The position numbers and the translations under genes were made by a program. Below, in pieces: positions 1 through 9,100 of a DNA stretch of 64,000 nt. The stretch is from MGBC124762 sp048201935 (GTDB taxonomy: Bacteria > Bacillota > Clostridia > Oscillospirales > Oscillospiraceae). Location: contig DBFBGR010000025.1 in the NCBI GenBank assembly GCA_048201935.1, forward strand, positions 1-64,000, given 5' to 3'. The number at the start of each line of letters is the position of its first letter. Within the stretch, counting starts at the first letter, position 1. The notes below the pieces were generated by a model that saw nothing but the letters and a program-made list of their open reading frames with translations, did not search any database and had not been told where the DNA came from.

Positions 1-60
1 CCCCGCCTGTCAGACAGATTCTACTCAAATCGTAGACCAGTTTTTCCCCCCCAGGGCAAG

Positions 61-88
61 AAAAACCGCCTCACCAGAGGCGGTTTTT
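61..88. terminator. Bidirectional Rho-independent terminator
   Basis: A perfect 12-bp inverted repeat with an ACCA loop (61-72 and 77-88) has A/T runs on both flanks, so it can end transcription from either side. On the minus strand it follows the anti-sigma gene that stops at 131. Bases 1-60 hold no recognisable gene. Confidence 0.85.
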
Positions 89-130
89 CCCGAGAGAACG
101 AGAGACAGAACGAGACGGACGCGGGGAAGG

Positions 131-721
131 TCACTGGGCGGGGTCCAGCTCGGTGACTTCAATGGAGCCGTTCTCGTCGGTGGTCACCTTGTATTGGCCC
201 AGCTCGCCGCCGGTGAGCTCCTCGCCGTCCACGCTGATGAAGGTGCTGTCGGCGTCGGCGCTCAGGAGGTTGAAGGTATAGGTGACGTCCTCATCTCCGG
301 GGGCCTCCACCTTCACCCAGCCGTCGGGCTTGACGGTGATGGTGGAGCCGTCCACCACCGTGGTGTACTGCCCGTCCTGGGCAAAGGCGTCGGTGACGTC
401 GGTCTCCAGGCCGTCCACGGTGAGGATACTGCGGCCGTCCGTCTCCGTCAGGGTCAGGGTGGGCATGACGGAGACGGTGGAGCTGTCGGCGTTTCGGTAG
501 GTGATGGTGTAGGTCATAAAGAGCTGCTGCACCGCCGGGGCGGCCATAGCGGTGACGGTGAGGGCGGCCACGCAGGCGGCGGCGATGAGAACGGTCTTCA
601 TGGGGCGGCTCATGCGCCGCTTGGTGCTGGTATTTTCAGTCATAGCAATGATCTCCTCCAATTTCTCCGCGTCCAGGGTCAATCTGTCGCAGGCGTTTTG
701 GTAGCTTTTCTTGTCAAACAT
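131..721 (-). CDS. Membrane-anchored anti-sigma factor-like protein
   Basis: This 196-residue protein has a short cytoplasmic N-terminal segment (about residues 1-43), one membrane helix (about 44-61, VLIAAACVAALTVTAMAA) and an exported Thr/Asp-rich C-terminal domain of about 135 residues. Its ATG overlaps the end of the upstream ECF sigma gene (shared atgtttga), so the two are translationally coupled. The topology and coupling fit an anti-sigma factor that holds the sigma factor at the membrane. I see no zinc-binding HxxxCxxC motif, so it is not a classic ZAS-type protein, and the extracellular domain is not assigned to a named family. A terminator lies directly downstream. Function is inferred from architecture and neighbour. 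Confidence 0.7.
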   Translation of the reverse strand: MFDKKSYQNACDRLTLDAEKLEEIIAMTENTSTKRRMSRPMKTVLIAAACVAALTVTAMAAPAVQQLFMTYTITYRNADSSTVSVMPTLTLTETDGRSILTVDGLETDVTDAFAQDGQYTTVVDGSTITVKPDGWVKVEAPGDEDVTYTFNLLSADADSTFISVDGEELTGGELGQYKVTTDENGSIEVTELDPAQ

Positions 722-1202
722 ATTCAGAAGTCTCCTTTCCGCTGGATAGGGTCCGCTTGAGCCGTTCCCGGGCCCGGGCCAGCCGGGTCTGGACGGTGGA
801 TTCCTTGGTTCCCAGGGCCTGAGCGATGTCCCGGATGGGGTATTCCTCGAAGTAGTAGAGGTAGACGCACACCCGGTATTTGCCCGGCAGGGCCATCACC
901 GCCGAGAGCACATCGCTGTGGTCCTCCGGCTCGGCGGCGGGGCCGTCCCAGTCCTCCAGAGGGAGGACTCGGCCACGCCACGGGGCGCGCAGGAGCCGGC
1001 GGCAGTCGTTGACGGTGACCCGGATGAGCCAGTGCTTGACGTGGTCGTCGCTGTCAAAGACCTTGTCGGTCTGGTAGAGCTTCAACAGCACGCCCTGGGC
1101 CACGTCCTCGGCGTCGGCGCGGTTGCCCAGAGCGTGGCAGGCCACCCGGAAGACCGTGTCGGCATAGGCCAGCGCCAGGCGTTCAAAGGTCTCGTTGGTC
1201 AA
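714..1202 (-). CDS. ECF-type RNA polymerase sigma factor
   Basis: This is a 162-residue sigma-70 family extracytoplasmic-function factor. Region 2 (about residues 8-70) includes the AEDVAQGVLLKLYQ segment, and region 4 (about 105-155) carries a helix-turn-helix around IRDIAQALGTKESTVQTRL. The open frame runs further upstream, but that part overlaps the PAP2 gene and its terminator. The supported start is TTG at 1200-1202, because a strong AAGGAGG lies 7 nt before it. The stop overlaps the anti-sigma ATG. It should direct RNA polymerase to a small envelope-stress or antibiotic regulon when released by its partner. A cre-like palindrome lies in the leader (1229-1242). Confidence 0.85.
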   Translation of the reverse strand: MTNETFERLALAYADTVFRVACHALGNRADAEDVAQGVLLKLYQTDKVFDSDDHVKHWLIRVTVNDCRRLLRAPWRGRVLPLEDWDGPAAEPEDHSDVLSAVMALPGKYRVCVYLYYFEEYPIRDIAQALGTKESTVQTRLARARERLKRTLSSGKETSEYV

Positions 1203-1228
1203 ACAGATCCCTCCTTGCGGTCGGGCTT

Positions 1229-1242
1229 GGAAAGCGCTTTCA
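1229..1242 (-). promoter_or_regulatory. cre-like palindrome (candidate CcpA site)
   Basis: Read on the minus strand the site is TGAAAGCGCTTTCC. It matches the catabolite-responsive consensus TGNNANCGNTNNCA everywhere except the last base and is nearly a perfect palindrome. It lies 27 nt upstream of the TTG start of the sigma factor. At this place a bound LacI/CcpA-family protein would block transcription of the sigma/anti-sigma pair. Confidence 0.5.
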
Positions 1243-1309
1243 CTGGGAATACCCATTTGGGCGGGGAAATATCTCAAAGCCGCCAAAATTTTTTGTGCGG
1301 GGCATGAAA

Positions 1310-1334
1310 ATGGGCGGCCCTGGGGGCCGCCCAT
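1310..1334 (-). terminator. Rho-independent terminator after PAP2 gene
   Basis: An 11-bp perfect inverted repeat (1310-1320 and 1324-1334) is followed on the minus strand by TTTT. It sits just past the stop of the PAP2 phosphatase gene and separates it from the sigma-factor unit. Confidence 0.8.
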
Positions 1335-1342
1335 TGGAAGCG

Positions 1343-1921
1343 TTATAGTTGGGTTTTGGCGCGATGGACCCGGCCCAGGAGCCATACCGACAGCGCCCAG
1401 CCCACCAGGCCCGCCAGGTCGCCGATGACAAAGCCGCCCAGCACGTCGGTGGGGTAGTGGACCCCCACATAGAGCCGGGACAGGGCCATCAGCGTGGCCA
1501 GGATCACCACGCCTGCCTTCACCGCTTTGCTGTGACGCCAGTCTCGTGGCCAGGAACGAACGAAGGCCAGAGCGAAGGCAAAGGCGGCGGAGGTGTGGCC
1601 CGAGGGAAAGGAGAGGGGGTCCTTTTCCACCACCAAGGGCACAAGGGCGGGAAAGCTGACCCAGGGCCGGACCCGGCTCACCAGGTGCTTGAGGATGACG
1701 TTGGTAAAGAGCAAACTGAAGAGCAGTCCCAGACTGCAGGCCAGGCCCACCCTTCGGGTCTTGGGCCACAGCAGCAGAGCCAGAGTCAGCACGATGAACA
1801 GCACCCCCGCGTCCCCCAGATGGGTGAAGGCGGAGAGAATGGGGTCGGTGATGGGGTTACGGAGGTTGTTCTGGACCCAGAGCAGGACCCCCGCCTCCCA
1901 GGAGCTGAGGGCGGCCAGCAT
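1343..1921 (-). CDS. PAP2-family membrane phosphatase
   Basis: This 192-residue polytopic membrane protein carries the complete type-2 phosphatidic acid phosphatase signature: KHLVSRVRP (motif 1), PSGHTSAAF (motif 2, catalytic His) and SRLYVGVHYPTDVLGG (motif 3, nucleophile His and Asp). About five membrane helices are visible. Members dephosphorylate lipid phosphates such as undecaprenyl diphosphate or phosphatidylglycerol phosphate on the outer face of the membrane; the substrate here is not decidable from sequence. It starts 3 nt after the DUF4330 gene and has only a weak ribosome site, so it is probably coupled to that gene. Confidence 0.9.
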   Translation of the reverse strand: MLAALSSWEAGVLLWVQNNLRNPITDPILSAFTHLGDAGVLFIVLTLALLLWPKTRRVGLACSLGLLFSLLFTNVILKHLVSRVRPWVSFPALVPLVVEKDPLSFPSGHTSAAFAFALAFVRSWPRDWRHSKAVKAGVVILATLMALSRLYVGVHYPTDVLGGFVIGDLAGLVGWALSVWLLGRVHRAKTQL

Positions 1922-1924
1922 GGC

Positions 1925-2443
1925 TTAGCCCCAGTCGCAGGTCATAATGATGGAGTAGGCGAACTCAAAGTGGGTGGTCTTGAGGATGTGGCTCTTGCCC
2001 ACCCGGACTTCCTGGGTGCCCAGCTTGCTGGTGGTGGGGTCGGCCACCTCGCCCTCCACGGTGAAGGTCAGGTCCAGGCGTCCGTCGGGATAGTCCTCCA
2101 CCGAGCGGAGCATATTGCCCGCCGCGTCGGTGTTGTAGCTCACGTGGGGCACGGCCTCCACCTTGGTGACGTAGGCGTTGAGGAGCTCGCCGTTGGCCAT
2201 GAGCTGGTCCTTGTTGTCCACCAGCTCCATCTGCCGCATGACCTCGTCATAGGTGGCCTTGTCCACGGCCTGGACCTGGGCGGTGTAGGTCAGCTTGGTG
2301 GCGCCGTTGATGACGTCGCTGCCCGAGCCGCCCAAAAAGCGCACCGCCAGGAAGATGAGGGCGGCGGCGATGATGATCAGGGCCAAAAGGTCGATGAGGT
2401 TGATCTTTCCGAAGAGTTTCCCCTTCTCGTCTACGATTTTCAT
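1925..2443 (-). CDS. DUF4330 family membrane-anchored protein
   Basis: The 172-residue protein begins with MKIVDEKGKLFGKINLIDLL followed by one membrane helix (about 19-37), a start typical of DUF4330 proteins of Clostridia. The remaining roughly 130 residues should lie outside the cell. DUF4330 has no established function. In this group it is often found near glycan or envelope genes, and here it is divergent from a glycosyltransferase operon and co-transcribed with a PAP2 phosphatase, which suggests an envelope role (inference). A GGGAGG ribosome site precedes the ATG. Confidence 0.8.
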   Translation of the reverse strand: MKIVDEKGKLFGKINLIDLLALIIIAAALIFLAVRFLGGSGSDVINGATKLTYTAQVQAVDKATYDEVMRQMELVDNKDQLMANGELLNAYVTKVEAVPHVSYNTDAAGNMLRSVEDYPDGRLDLTFTVEGEVADPTTSKLGTQEVRVGKSHILKTTHFEFAYSIIMTCDWG

Positions 2444-2483
2444 AGGTAAAGCCTCCCGAGGTCTCAGGCAGGGCAGACAAGCC

Positions 2484-2512
2484 TTGCCAAAGTAATGAAA
2501 TCAGTATATAAT
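2484..2512 (+). promoter_or_regulatory. Sigma-A promoter for GT-CsaB operon
   Basis: TTGCCA (2484-2489), 17-bp spacer, TATAAT (2507-2512). Transcription would start near 2519, about 42 nt before the GTG start at 2561. Its -10 overlaps the -10 of the divergent DUF4330 promoter. Confidence 0.75.
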
Positions 2513-2531
2513 ACTTTTGATTTTGTTTCAA
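2503..2531 (-). promoter_or_regulatory. Sigma-A promoter for DUF4330-PAP2 operon
   Basis: On the minus strand: TTGAAA (2526-2531), 17-bp spacer, TATACT (2503-2508). The -10 box shares bases with the -10 box of the opposite promoter, so polymerase should be able to occupy only one at a time. Confidence 0.65.
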
Positions 2532-2560
2532 GACCTTTTTTTTACAAAGGAGTGAGAAGC

Positions 2561-4792
2561 GTGAAGGTCATCCACCTTATCAGCGGCGGCGACACCGGCG
2601 GCGCCAAGACCCACATCCACTCGCTTTTGAGTAATATTTCCCCCTATGTGGACATCACCATGGCCTGCTTTGTGGAGGGCCCCTTCGCCCAGGAGGCCCG
2701 GGCTCTGGGCATCCCAACGGTGGTCTTCGAGGGCAGGAACATCCTTCGTACCCTCTCCAGGCTGGGCGCCTATATCAAGGACGGCGGCTACCAGATCGTC
2801 CACTGCCACGGCGCCCGGGGCAACCTCATGGGCGCGCTGCTGCGGCGCAAGCTCAAGCTGCCGGTGATCACCACCGTCCACTCCGACCCCAAGCTGGACT
2901 ACCTGGGCCGGCCCCTGAGCCGGCTGACCTACGGCACGCTGAACGCCTGGGCCCTGCGGCATCTGGACTACCGCGTGGGCGTGTCCGACGCTATGGTGGA
3001 CCTGCTCATCGACCGGGGCTTTGACGCCGACCGGCTCTTTTCCATCTATAACGGCCTGGACTTCACCCCCAGGACCCCGGCACTGGACCGCCGAGCCTAC
3101 CTGGACAGCCTGGGCCTTACCTGGGATGACGACTGCGTCATCGCGGGCATCACCGCGCGCTTAAACCCGGTGAAGGACATCTCCACCCTCATCCGGGGCT
3201 TCGCCCTGGCCCACGAGACCTGCCCCAAGCTGCGGCTGCTCATCGCCGGAGATGGCGAGGAGATGGACAAGCTCCAGGCCCTGTGTGCCGAGCTGGGCGT
3301 GGCCCAAGAGGTGTGCTTTGCCGGATGGGTCAGCGATGTGGACTCCTTCTACCACGCCATCGACATCAACACCCTGACCTCCGTGTCCGAGACCTTCCCC
3401 TACTCCATCACCGAGGGGGCCCGGGCGGGGCTGCCCACGGTGAGCAGCCGGGTGGGCGGCGTACCCTACCTCATCGACCACGCCGTGACGGGCTTTCTCT
3501 TTGAGCCCGGCGATGCCCAGGCTCTGGCAGGGCACCTGGCGGCCCTTTGCCAGGACGAGGGCCTTCGCCAGCGCATGGGCCAGCGGCTCTACAACAAGGC
3601 CAAGAGCGAATACTCCATCGAGAGCACCATCCAAAAGCAGGTGGAGATCTACGAGACGGTCCTGCGCCGTCAAAACCGCCCCAAGGGCCGCTACGGCGCG
3701 GCCATCTGCGGCGCCTACGGCAAGGGCAACGCCGGAGACGACGCCATCTTGGAGGCCATCGTCAAGGAACTCAGGGACATCGACCCCGACCTTCCCATCT
3801 GGGTGCTGTCCCGGCGGCCCAAGGAGACACGCCTGCGCTACCGCATCAACGCCATCTACACCTTCCGTCTGCTGCGCTTTTTCCGGCGGCTGGGCAAGAC
3901 GAGGCTCTATATCAACGGCGGCGGCTCGCTGATGCAGGACGTGACCTCCAGGCGGTCGCTGTGGTTCTACCTGCTCACCATCTCCATGGCCCACAAGCGG
4001 CATAACAAGGTCTTGATGTACGGCTGCGGCATCGGGCCCATCCAGTACCCCTCCAACCGCCGGTTGTGCAAATGGGTGCTCCAGCGCAATGTGGACGCCA
4101 TCACCCTCCGGGACGTGAACTCCCAGGATGAGCTGGCGGATATGGGCATCACCAGGCCCGAAATCATTCTTTCCGCCGACCCCACCGTTATCCTGCCCGC
4201 CGCTCCCAGGGAGGTCACTGACGGACTGCTGGAAAACTGCGGCATGGACCCCGAGGGGGACTATATCTGCTTCACGTTGCGGACCTGGCCGGGCTTTGAG
4301 GAGAAGGCCCCGGCCTTCGCCGCCGCCGCCCGCTACGCCTGGGAGCGGTACCATTTGACCCCCGCCTTCGTGCCCATCGAGGCCAAGCGCGACGACGTGG
4401 CCGCCGCTATGGTGACCCGGGAACTCTCTGACGTGCCCCACTTCACCCTGCCCCAGTGTGCCTCGTCCTACCACACCATCGGCCTCTTCGCCCGGATGCG
4501 CGCGGTGGTGTCCATGCGCCTCCACGCCCTGGTCTTCGCCGCCGGGCAGGGGGTGCCGCTGGTGGGCGTGGTCTACGACCAGAAGATCAGCTCCTTCCTG
4601 GACTACATTGGCCAGGACCTCTATATCGACCTGGGCGACGTGACCGCCCAGGCGCTGTGCGAGGGCATCGACAAGGCCGTGGAGCGCATGGGAGACAAGG
4701 AATTCCTGCTCCACGGCGTGGAGCGGCTCCGGCAAGTGGAGCACCGCAACAGCGAGACCGCCGCGCGGCTTTTGGAAGGGGGCAGGGCATGA
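2561..4792 (+). CDS. csaB: Fused GT4 glycosyltransferase - CsaB polysaccharide pyruvyl transferase
   Basis: One 743-residue protein joins two enzymes. Residues about 1-370 are a GT4-type glycosyltransferase (N-terminal VIHLISGGDTGGAKTHIHSL, EX7E-type ETFPYSITE at 277-285). Residues about 375-743 are a CsaB-type pyruvyl transferase (GAYGKGNAGDDAILEAI near the start, INGGGSLMQD, and SMRLHALVFAAGQGVPLVGV near the end). CsaB puts a ketal pyruvate on the wall polysaccharide that SLH domains bind. GTG at 2561 is chosen because AAAGGAG lies 8 nt before it; an in-frame start at 2495 would sit inside the promoter. The next glycosyltransferase gene overlaps the stop (ATGA). The fused half may build the sugar that the second half pyruvylates (inference). 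Confidence 0.88.
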   Translation: MKVIHLISGGDTGGAKTHIHSLLSNISPYVDITMACFVEGPFAQEARALGIPTVVFEGRNILRTLSRLGAYIKDGGYQIVHCHGARGNLMGALLRRKLKLPVITTVHSDPKLDYLGRPLSRLTYGTLNAWALRHLDYRVGVSDAMVDLLIDRGFDADRLFSIYNGLDFTPRTPALDRRAYLDSLGLTWDDDCVIAGITARLNPVKDISTLIRGFALAHETCPKLRLLIAGDGEEMDKLQALCAELGVAQEVCFAGWVSDVDSFYHAIDINTLTSVSETFPYSITEGARAGLPTVSSRVGGVPYLIDHAVTGFLFEPGDAQALAGHLAALCQDEGLRQRMGQRLYNKAKSEYSIESTIQKQVEIYETVLRRQNRPKGRYGAAICGAYGKGNAGDDAILEAIVKELRDIDPDLPIWVLSRRPKETRLRYRINAIYTFRLLRFFRRLGKTRLYINGGGSLMQDVTSRRSLWFYLLTISMAHKRHNKVLMYGCGIGPIQYPSNRRLCKWVLQRNVDAITLRDVNSQDELADMGITRPEIILSADPTVILPAAPREVTDGLLENCGMDPEGDYICFTLRTWPGFEEKAPAFAAAARYAWERYHLTPAFVPIEAKRDDVAAAMVTRELSDVPHFTLPQCASSYHTIGLFARMRAVVSMRLHALVFAAGQGVPLVGVVYDQKISSFLDYIGQDLYIDLGDVTAQALCEGIDKAVERMGDKEFLLHGVERLRQVEHRNSETAARLLEGGRA

Positions 4793-5874
4793 ACGCCATC
4801 GTCTGCTTCTCCGCCGCCTCGTGGCAGTCCACCCCCACCCGGACCCAGCAACTTATGACCCGGCTCAAGGGGGTGGAGGTGCTGTTCTTCGAGCCCCCCG
4901 CCGCTCCGGGCAGCCGGGCGCATAAGAAGCCCGGACGGAAGGTCCGCCCCGGCGTGACGGCCTACACCCTGCCCAGCGTGGCCGAGGAGGGCCCGGCCCT
5001 TCGCCTGCGCCAACGGCGCGCTCAGCGGCGGCTGGCCGACTACGTCCAGGGCGTGCTGCGCCGCCACGGCGTGCGCGACCCGCTTTTGTGGTGCGCCGCG
5101 CCCCAGGCTGTCTCCCTGCTGGACTACCTGCCCTACAAGGGCCTGGTCTACGACTGCGACCGCTACTGGGCGGAGCTGGACCCGGCCCTGGAGAGCGAGC
5201 TGGCCGCCCAGGCCGACGTGATCTTCGCCGCCTCGGCGGGGCTGGCCGACCGGCTGGGGCCCTGCTGCGACAACATCGCCGTAGTGCCCAACGGCTGCAA
5301 CTACCCCATGTTCGCCCGGGAGGACATCGCCGTCCCCGGCCCGGTGAAGGATATCGTGGGTCCCCTCATCGGCTACGCCGGGACCCTGTGGGCCGACCTG
5401 GACTACCGCCCCGTCCTCACCTGCGTCGCCGCCCACCCGGACTGGAACTACATCTTCCTGGGCAAGGCCCAGCCAAGCCCCGGGCTGAAAAAGCTCCGGG
5501 CCATGAAGCAGGTCATCTTGTGCGACCGGGTGCCCCTCATCGAGGTGCCCGACTATATCCGGCAGTTCGACGTGTGCATGGACCTTCAGCGCCAGGGCGT
5601 GGCCAGCGACGTGTGCCCCGGCCGGGTCTTTGAGTATCTGGCCTCGGGCAAGCCCCTGGTACGCCACAGCTACCCCGGCCAGATGGAGGACTTCCCGCCT
5701 GGGGTGGCCTATCAGTCCCCCGACCTCCACGGCTTCGTGGCCTGCTGCGAGCAGGCCATCCGGGAGGATTCGGCGTGGCTCAAGGGCCGCCGCCGTGAGC
5801 TCGGCCAGGCCGCCGGCTGGGACAAGCGCGCCCAGGCCGTGCAGGACATTTTGGAGATGAATATGCTGCTGTAA
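4789..5874 (+). CDS. Glycosyltransferase, TuaH-like
   Basis: This 361-residue predicted cytoplasmic glycosyltransferase resembles the TuaH/GT4-like group: YDCDRYWAELDPALESELA, DVIFAASAGLADRL, VPNGCNYPMF, then a C-terminal donor-binding domain with RVFEYLASGKPLV. It starts at an ATG overlapping the stop of the GT-CsaB gene, so the two are coupled and should work on the same polymer, probably a secondary wall polysaccharide. Donor and acceptor are unknown. It is the last gene before a Rho-independent terminator. Confidence 0.82.
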   Translation: MNAIVCFSAASWQSTPTRTQQLMTRLKGVEVLFFEPPAAPGSRAHKKPGRKVRPGVTAYTLPSVAEEGPALRLRQRRAQRRLADYVQGVLRRHGVRDPLLWCAAPQAVSLLDYLPYKGLVYDCDRYWAELDPALESELAAQADVIFAASAGLADRLGPCCDNIAVVPNGCNYPMFAREDIAVPGPVKDIVGPLIGYAGTLWADLDYRPVLTCVAAHPDWNYIFLGKAQPSPGLKKLRAMKQVILCDRVPLIEVPDYIRQFDVCMDLQRQGVASDVCPGRVFEYLASGKPLVRHSYPGQMEDFPPGVAYQSPDLHGFVACCEQAIREDSAWLKGRRRELGQAAGWDKRAQAVQDILEMNMLL

Positions 5875-5894
5875 ATATAAACATATATATCAAG

Positions 5895-5924
5895 GAGACG
5901 GTCCCGGGCGGGGCCGTCTCTTTT
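5895..5924 (+). terminator. Rho-independent terminator of glycan operon
   Basis: The GAGACGG/CCGTCTC stem (5895-5901 and 5914-5920) extends inward with one G-T wobble and is followed by TTTT. It insulates rpoB from the glycosyltransferase operon. Confidence 0.85.
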
Positions 5925-5962
5925 CATACCTGGAAAAATATTCATAAAAAACAAAAAATCCC

Positions 5963-5992
5963 TTGACAAGCGTCAAAGGAAAATGGTATAAT
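5963..5992 (+). promoter_or_regulatory. rpoB promoter
   Basis: Consensus TTGACA (5963-5968) and TATAAT (5987-5992) are separated by 18 bp. Initiation near 6000 gives a leader of about 150 nt before rpoB. The leader contains hairpins at 6008-6023 (TTTGGC/GCCAAA) and 6104-6120 (GCCGGG/CCCGGC), which could serve attenuation or mRNA stability. Confidence 0.85.
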
Positions 5993-6150
5993 CAACCGAT
6001 TAACGATTTTGGCTGGTGCCAAAGGATGGCCCCAAACTACAAACACAGTATAACACATTGTACAAGGGACTGTCAAGAGGGAATTGAAAAACTTTCCAAC
6101 GCCGCCGGGCGTGTCCCGGCAATCCGCCCAGAAAGGACTGAGCAGCTAGA

Positions 6151-9100
6151 ATGGTCAAGGACGTGTACTACGGCAGGACCCTGCGAAAGAGCTTCGCCCG
6201 CCACGAGGAGATCCTGGAGATGCCCAACCTCCTAGAGATCCAGAAGAACTCCTACAAGTGGTTCCTGGAAAAGGGCCTGCGGGAGGTCTTCCGGGACGTG
6301 GCCTCCATCACCGACTACGCCGGTAACCTGGAGCTGTCGTTCATCGACTACGAGATGGACGAGAACCCCAAGTACGACGTGGACGAGTGCAAGCGCCGGG
6401 ACGTGAACTACGCCGCACCCATCCACATCAAGGTGCGCCTGCGCAACAAGGAGACCGAGGAGATCAAGGAGCAGTCCATCTACATGGGCGACCTGCCCCT
6501 GATGACCGACGCGGGCACCTTTATTATCAATGGCGCCGAGCGTGTCATCGTCTCCCAGATCGTCCGCTCCCCGGGCATCTACTACGCCCGCAACGCCGAC
6601 AAGGCGGAGAACCTGACCTACGCCGCCACCGTCATCCCCTACCGGGGCGCGTGGCTGGAGTATGAGACCGATCTCTCCGACGTGTTCTATGTCCGCATCG
6701 ACAAGAACCGCAAGCTACCCATCACCAGCTTCATCCGCGCCGTGGGTCCCAAGACCGACGCGGAAATTTTGGAGCTGTTTGGCGAGGACCCCCGCATCGT
6801 GGCCACCCTGGAGAAGGATACCTGCAAGAGCTACGAGGAGGCCATGCTGGAGATCTACCGCAAGCTCCGTCCCGGCGAGCCTCCCACGGTGGAGTCCGCC
6901 GAGAGCCTTTTGAACGCCCTGTTCTTCGACCCCAAGCGCTACGACCTGTCCGCTGTGGGCCGCTATAAGTTCAACAAGAAGCTGGCCCTGGCCGCCCGGG
7001 TCTCCGGTCAGACCCTGGCCAAGGACGTGAAGAACCCCGCCACGGGCAAGACCCTCTTCAAGAAGGGCCACACCCTCACCCGGGACGAGGCCAAGAGCCT
7101 GGAGAAGGTGGGCGTGGACCAGGTGGTCCTCACCGTGGACCTCTCCGGCGAGACCCGGGAGCTCAAGGTCTTCTCCAACGGCATGGTGGACATGGCCGAT
7201 TTCGTGAAGTTCGATCCCGCCGAGGTCTGCGGCGTGGACGAGAAAGTCCGCTACAGCGTGCTCATGGAGCTGCTGGAGCAGTACCCCGACAAGGGCGAGG
7301 ACTTCCAGGAGGCCGTCCGTGACCGCATCGACGACCTCATCCCCAAGCACATCATCGTGGACGACATGATGGCCTCCATCAACTATCTCAACTGCCTGGC
7401 GCAGGGCGTGGGCACCCCCGACGACATCGACCATCTGGGCAACCGCCGCCTGCGCTGCGTGGGCGAGCTGCTCCAGAACCAGTTCCGCATCGGCTTTAGC
7501 CGCATGGAGCGTGTCATCCGCGAGCGCATGACCATCCAGGACCTGGACATCGTCACCCCCCAGAGCCTGATCAACATCCGGCCCGTCACCGCCGCCATCA
7601 AGGAGTTCTTCGGCTCCAGCCCCCTGAGCCAGTTCATGGACCAGACCAACCCTCTGGCCGAGCTGACCCACAAGCGGCGTATGTCCGCCCTGGGCCCCGG
7701 CGGTCTGAGCCGGGACCGGGCCTCCTTCGAGGTCCGAGACGTCCACTACTCCCACTATGGCCGCCTGTGCCCCATCGAGACCCCCGAAGGTCCCAACATC
7801 GGCCTGATCTCCTACATGGCGTCCTACGCCCGGGTCAACCGCTTTGGCTTCCTGGAGGCCCCCTTCCGCAAGGTGGTCAAGGATAAGAACGGCGCCAAGG
7901 TCACCGACCAGGTGGAGTATATGACCGCCGACGTGGAGGACGAGTTCATCGTGGCCCAGGCCACCGAGCCTACCGACGCCAAGGGCTACCTCCTCAACGA
8001 GCGTATCACCTGCCGTCACCGCAACGAGATCATCAGCGTGGACCGCGCGGATGTGGACTACATCGACGTGAGCCCCAAGATGATGGTGTCCATCGCCACG
8101 GCCATGATCCCCTTCCTGGAGAACGACGACGCCAACCGCGCCCTGATGGGCGCCAACATGCAGCGCCAGGCCGTGCCCCTGCTGACCACCGAGGCCCCCA
8201 TCGTGGCCACCGGCCAGGAGCACAAGAACTGCGTGGACTCCGAGGTGGCCGTCATCGCCAAGGCCCCCGGCACCGTCACCCAGGTCTCCGCCGACCACAT
8301 CACCATCAAGGGCGACGACGGTCAGACCAGAGAGCGCAAGCTGACCAAGTTCGCCCGCTCCAACCACTCCACCTGCGTCAACCAGCGTCCCATCGTGGAG
8401 GTGGGCCAGCACGTGGACGCCGGCGAGGTCATCGCCGACGGCCCCTCCACCAGCAACGGCGAGATCGCTCTGGGCAAGAACATCCTCATGGGCTTTATGA
8501 CCTGGGAGGGTTATAACTACGAGGACGCTATCCTGCTCAACGAGCGCATGGTCAAGGACGACGTGTTCACCTCCATCCACATTGAGGAGTACGAGACTGA
8601 GGCCCGGGACACCAAGCTGGGTCCCGAGGAGATCACCCGGGACATCCCCAACGTGGGCGAGGATTCTCTGAAGGACCTGGACGAGCGGGGCATCATCCGC
8701 ATCGGCGCCGAGGTAGGCGCCAACGACATCCTGGTGGGCAAGGTCACCCCCAAGGGCGAGACCGACCTCACCGCCGAGGAGCGGCTGCTGCGGGCCATCT
8801 TCGGCGAGAAGGCCCGGGAGGTCCGGGATACCTCGCTGAAGCTGCCTCACGGCGAGAGCGGCATCGTGGTGGACGTGAACGTTTTCACCCGTGAAAACGG
8901 CGACGAGCTCAACCCCGGTGTGAACGAGGTGGTCCGGGTGTCCATCGCCCAGAAGCGCAAGATCAGCGTGGGCGATAAGATGGCAGGCCGCCACGGCAAC
9001 AAGGGCGTTGTCTCCCGCATCCTGCCCCAGGAGGATATGCCCTTTATGCCCGACGGCACGCCGCTGGACATCGTGCTGAACCCCTTGGGCGTGCCTTCCC

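Noticed and set aside
1..60. Possible end of an RNA gene at the window edge
   Set aside because: A CTGTC/GACAG dyad is present, but nothing resembling a tRNA, rRNA or known small RNA; too short to call.
194..760. Open frames on the plus strand over the sigma/anti-sigma genes
   Set aside because: They oppose clearly coding minus-strand genes, lack ribosome sites and give low-complexity products.
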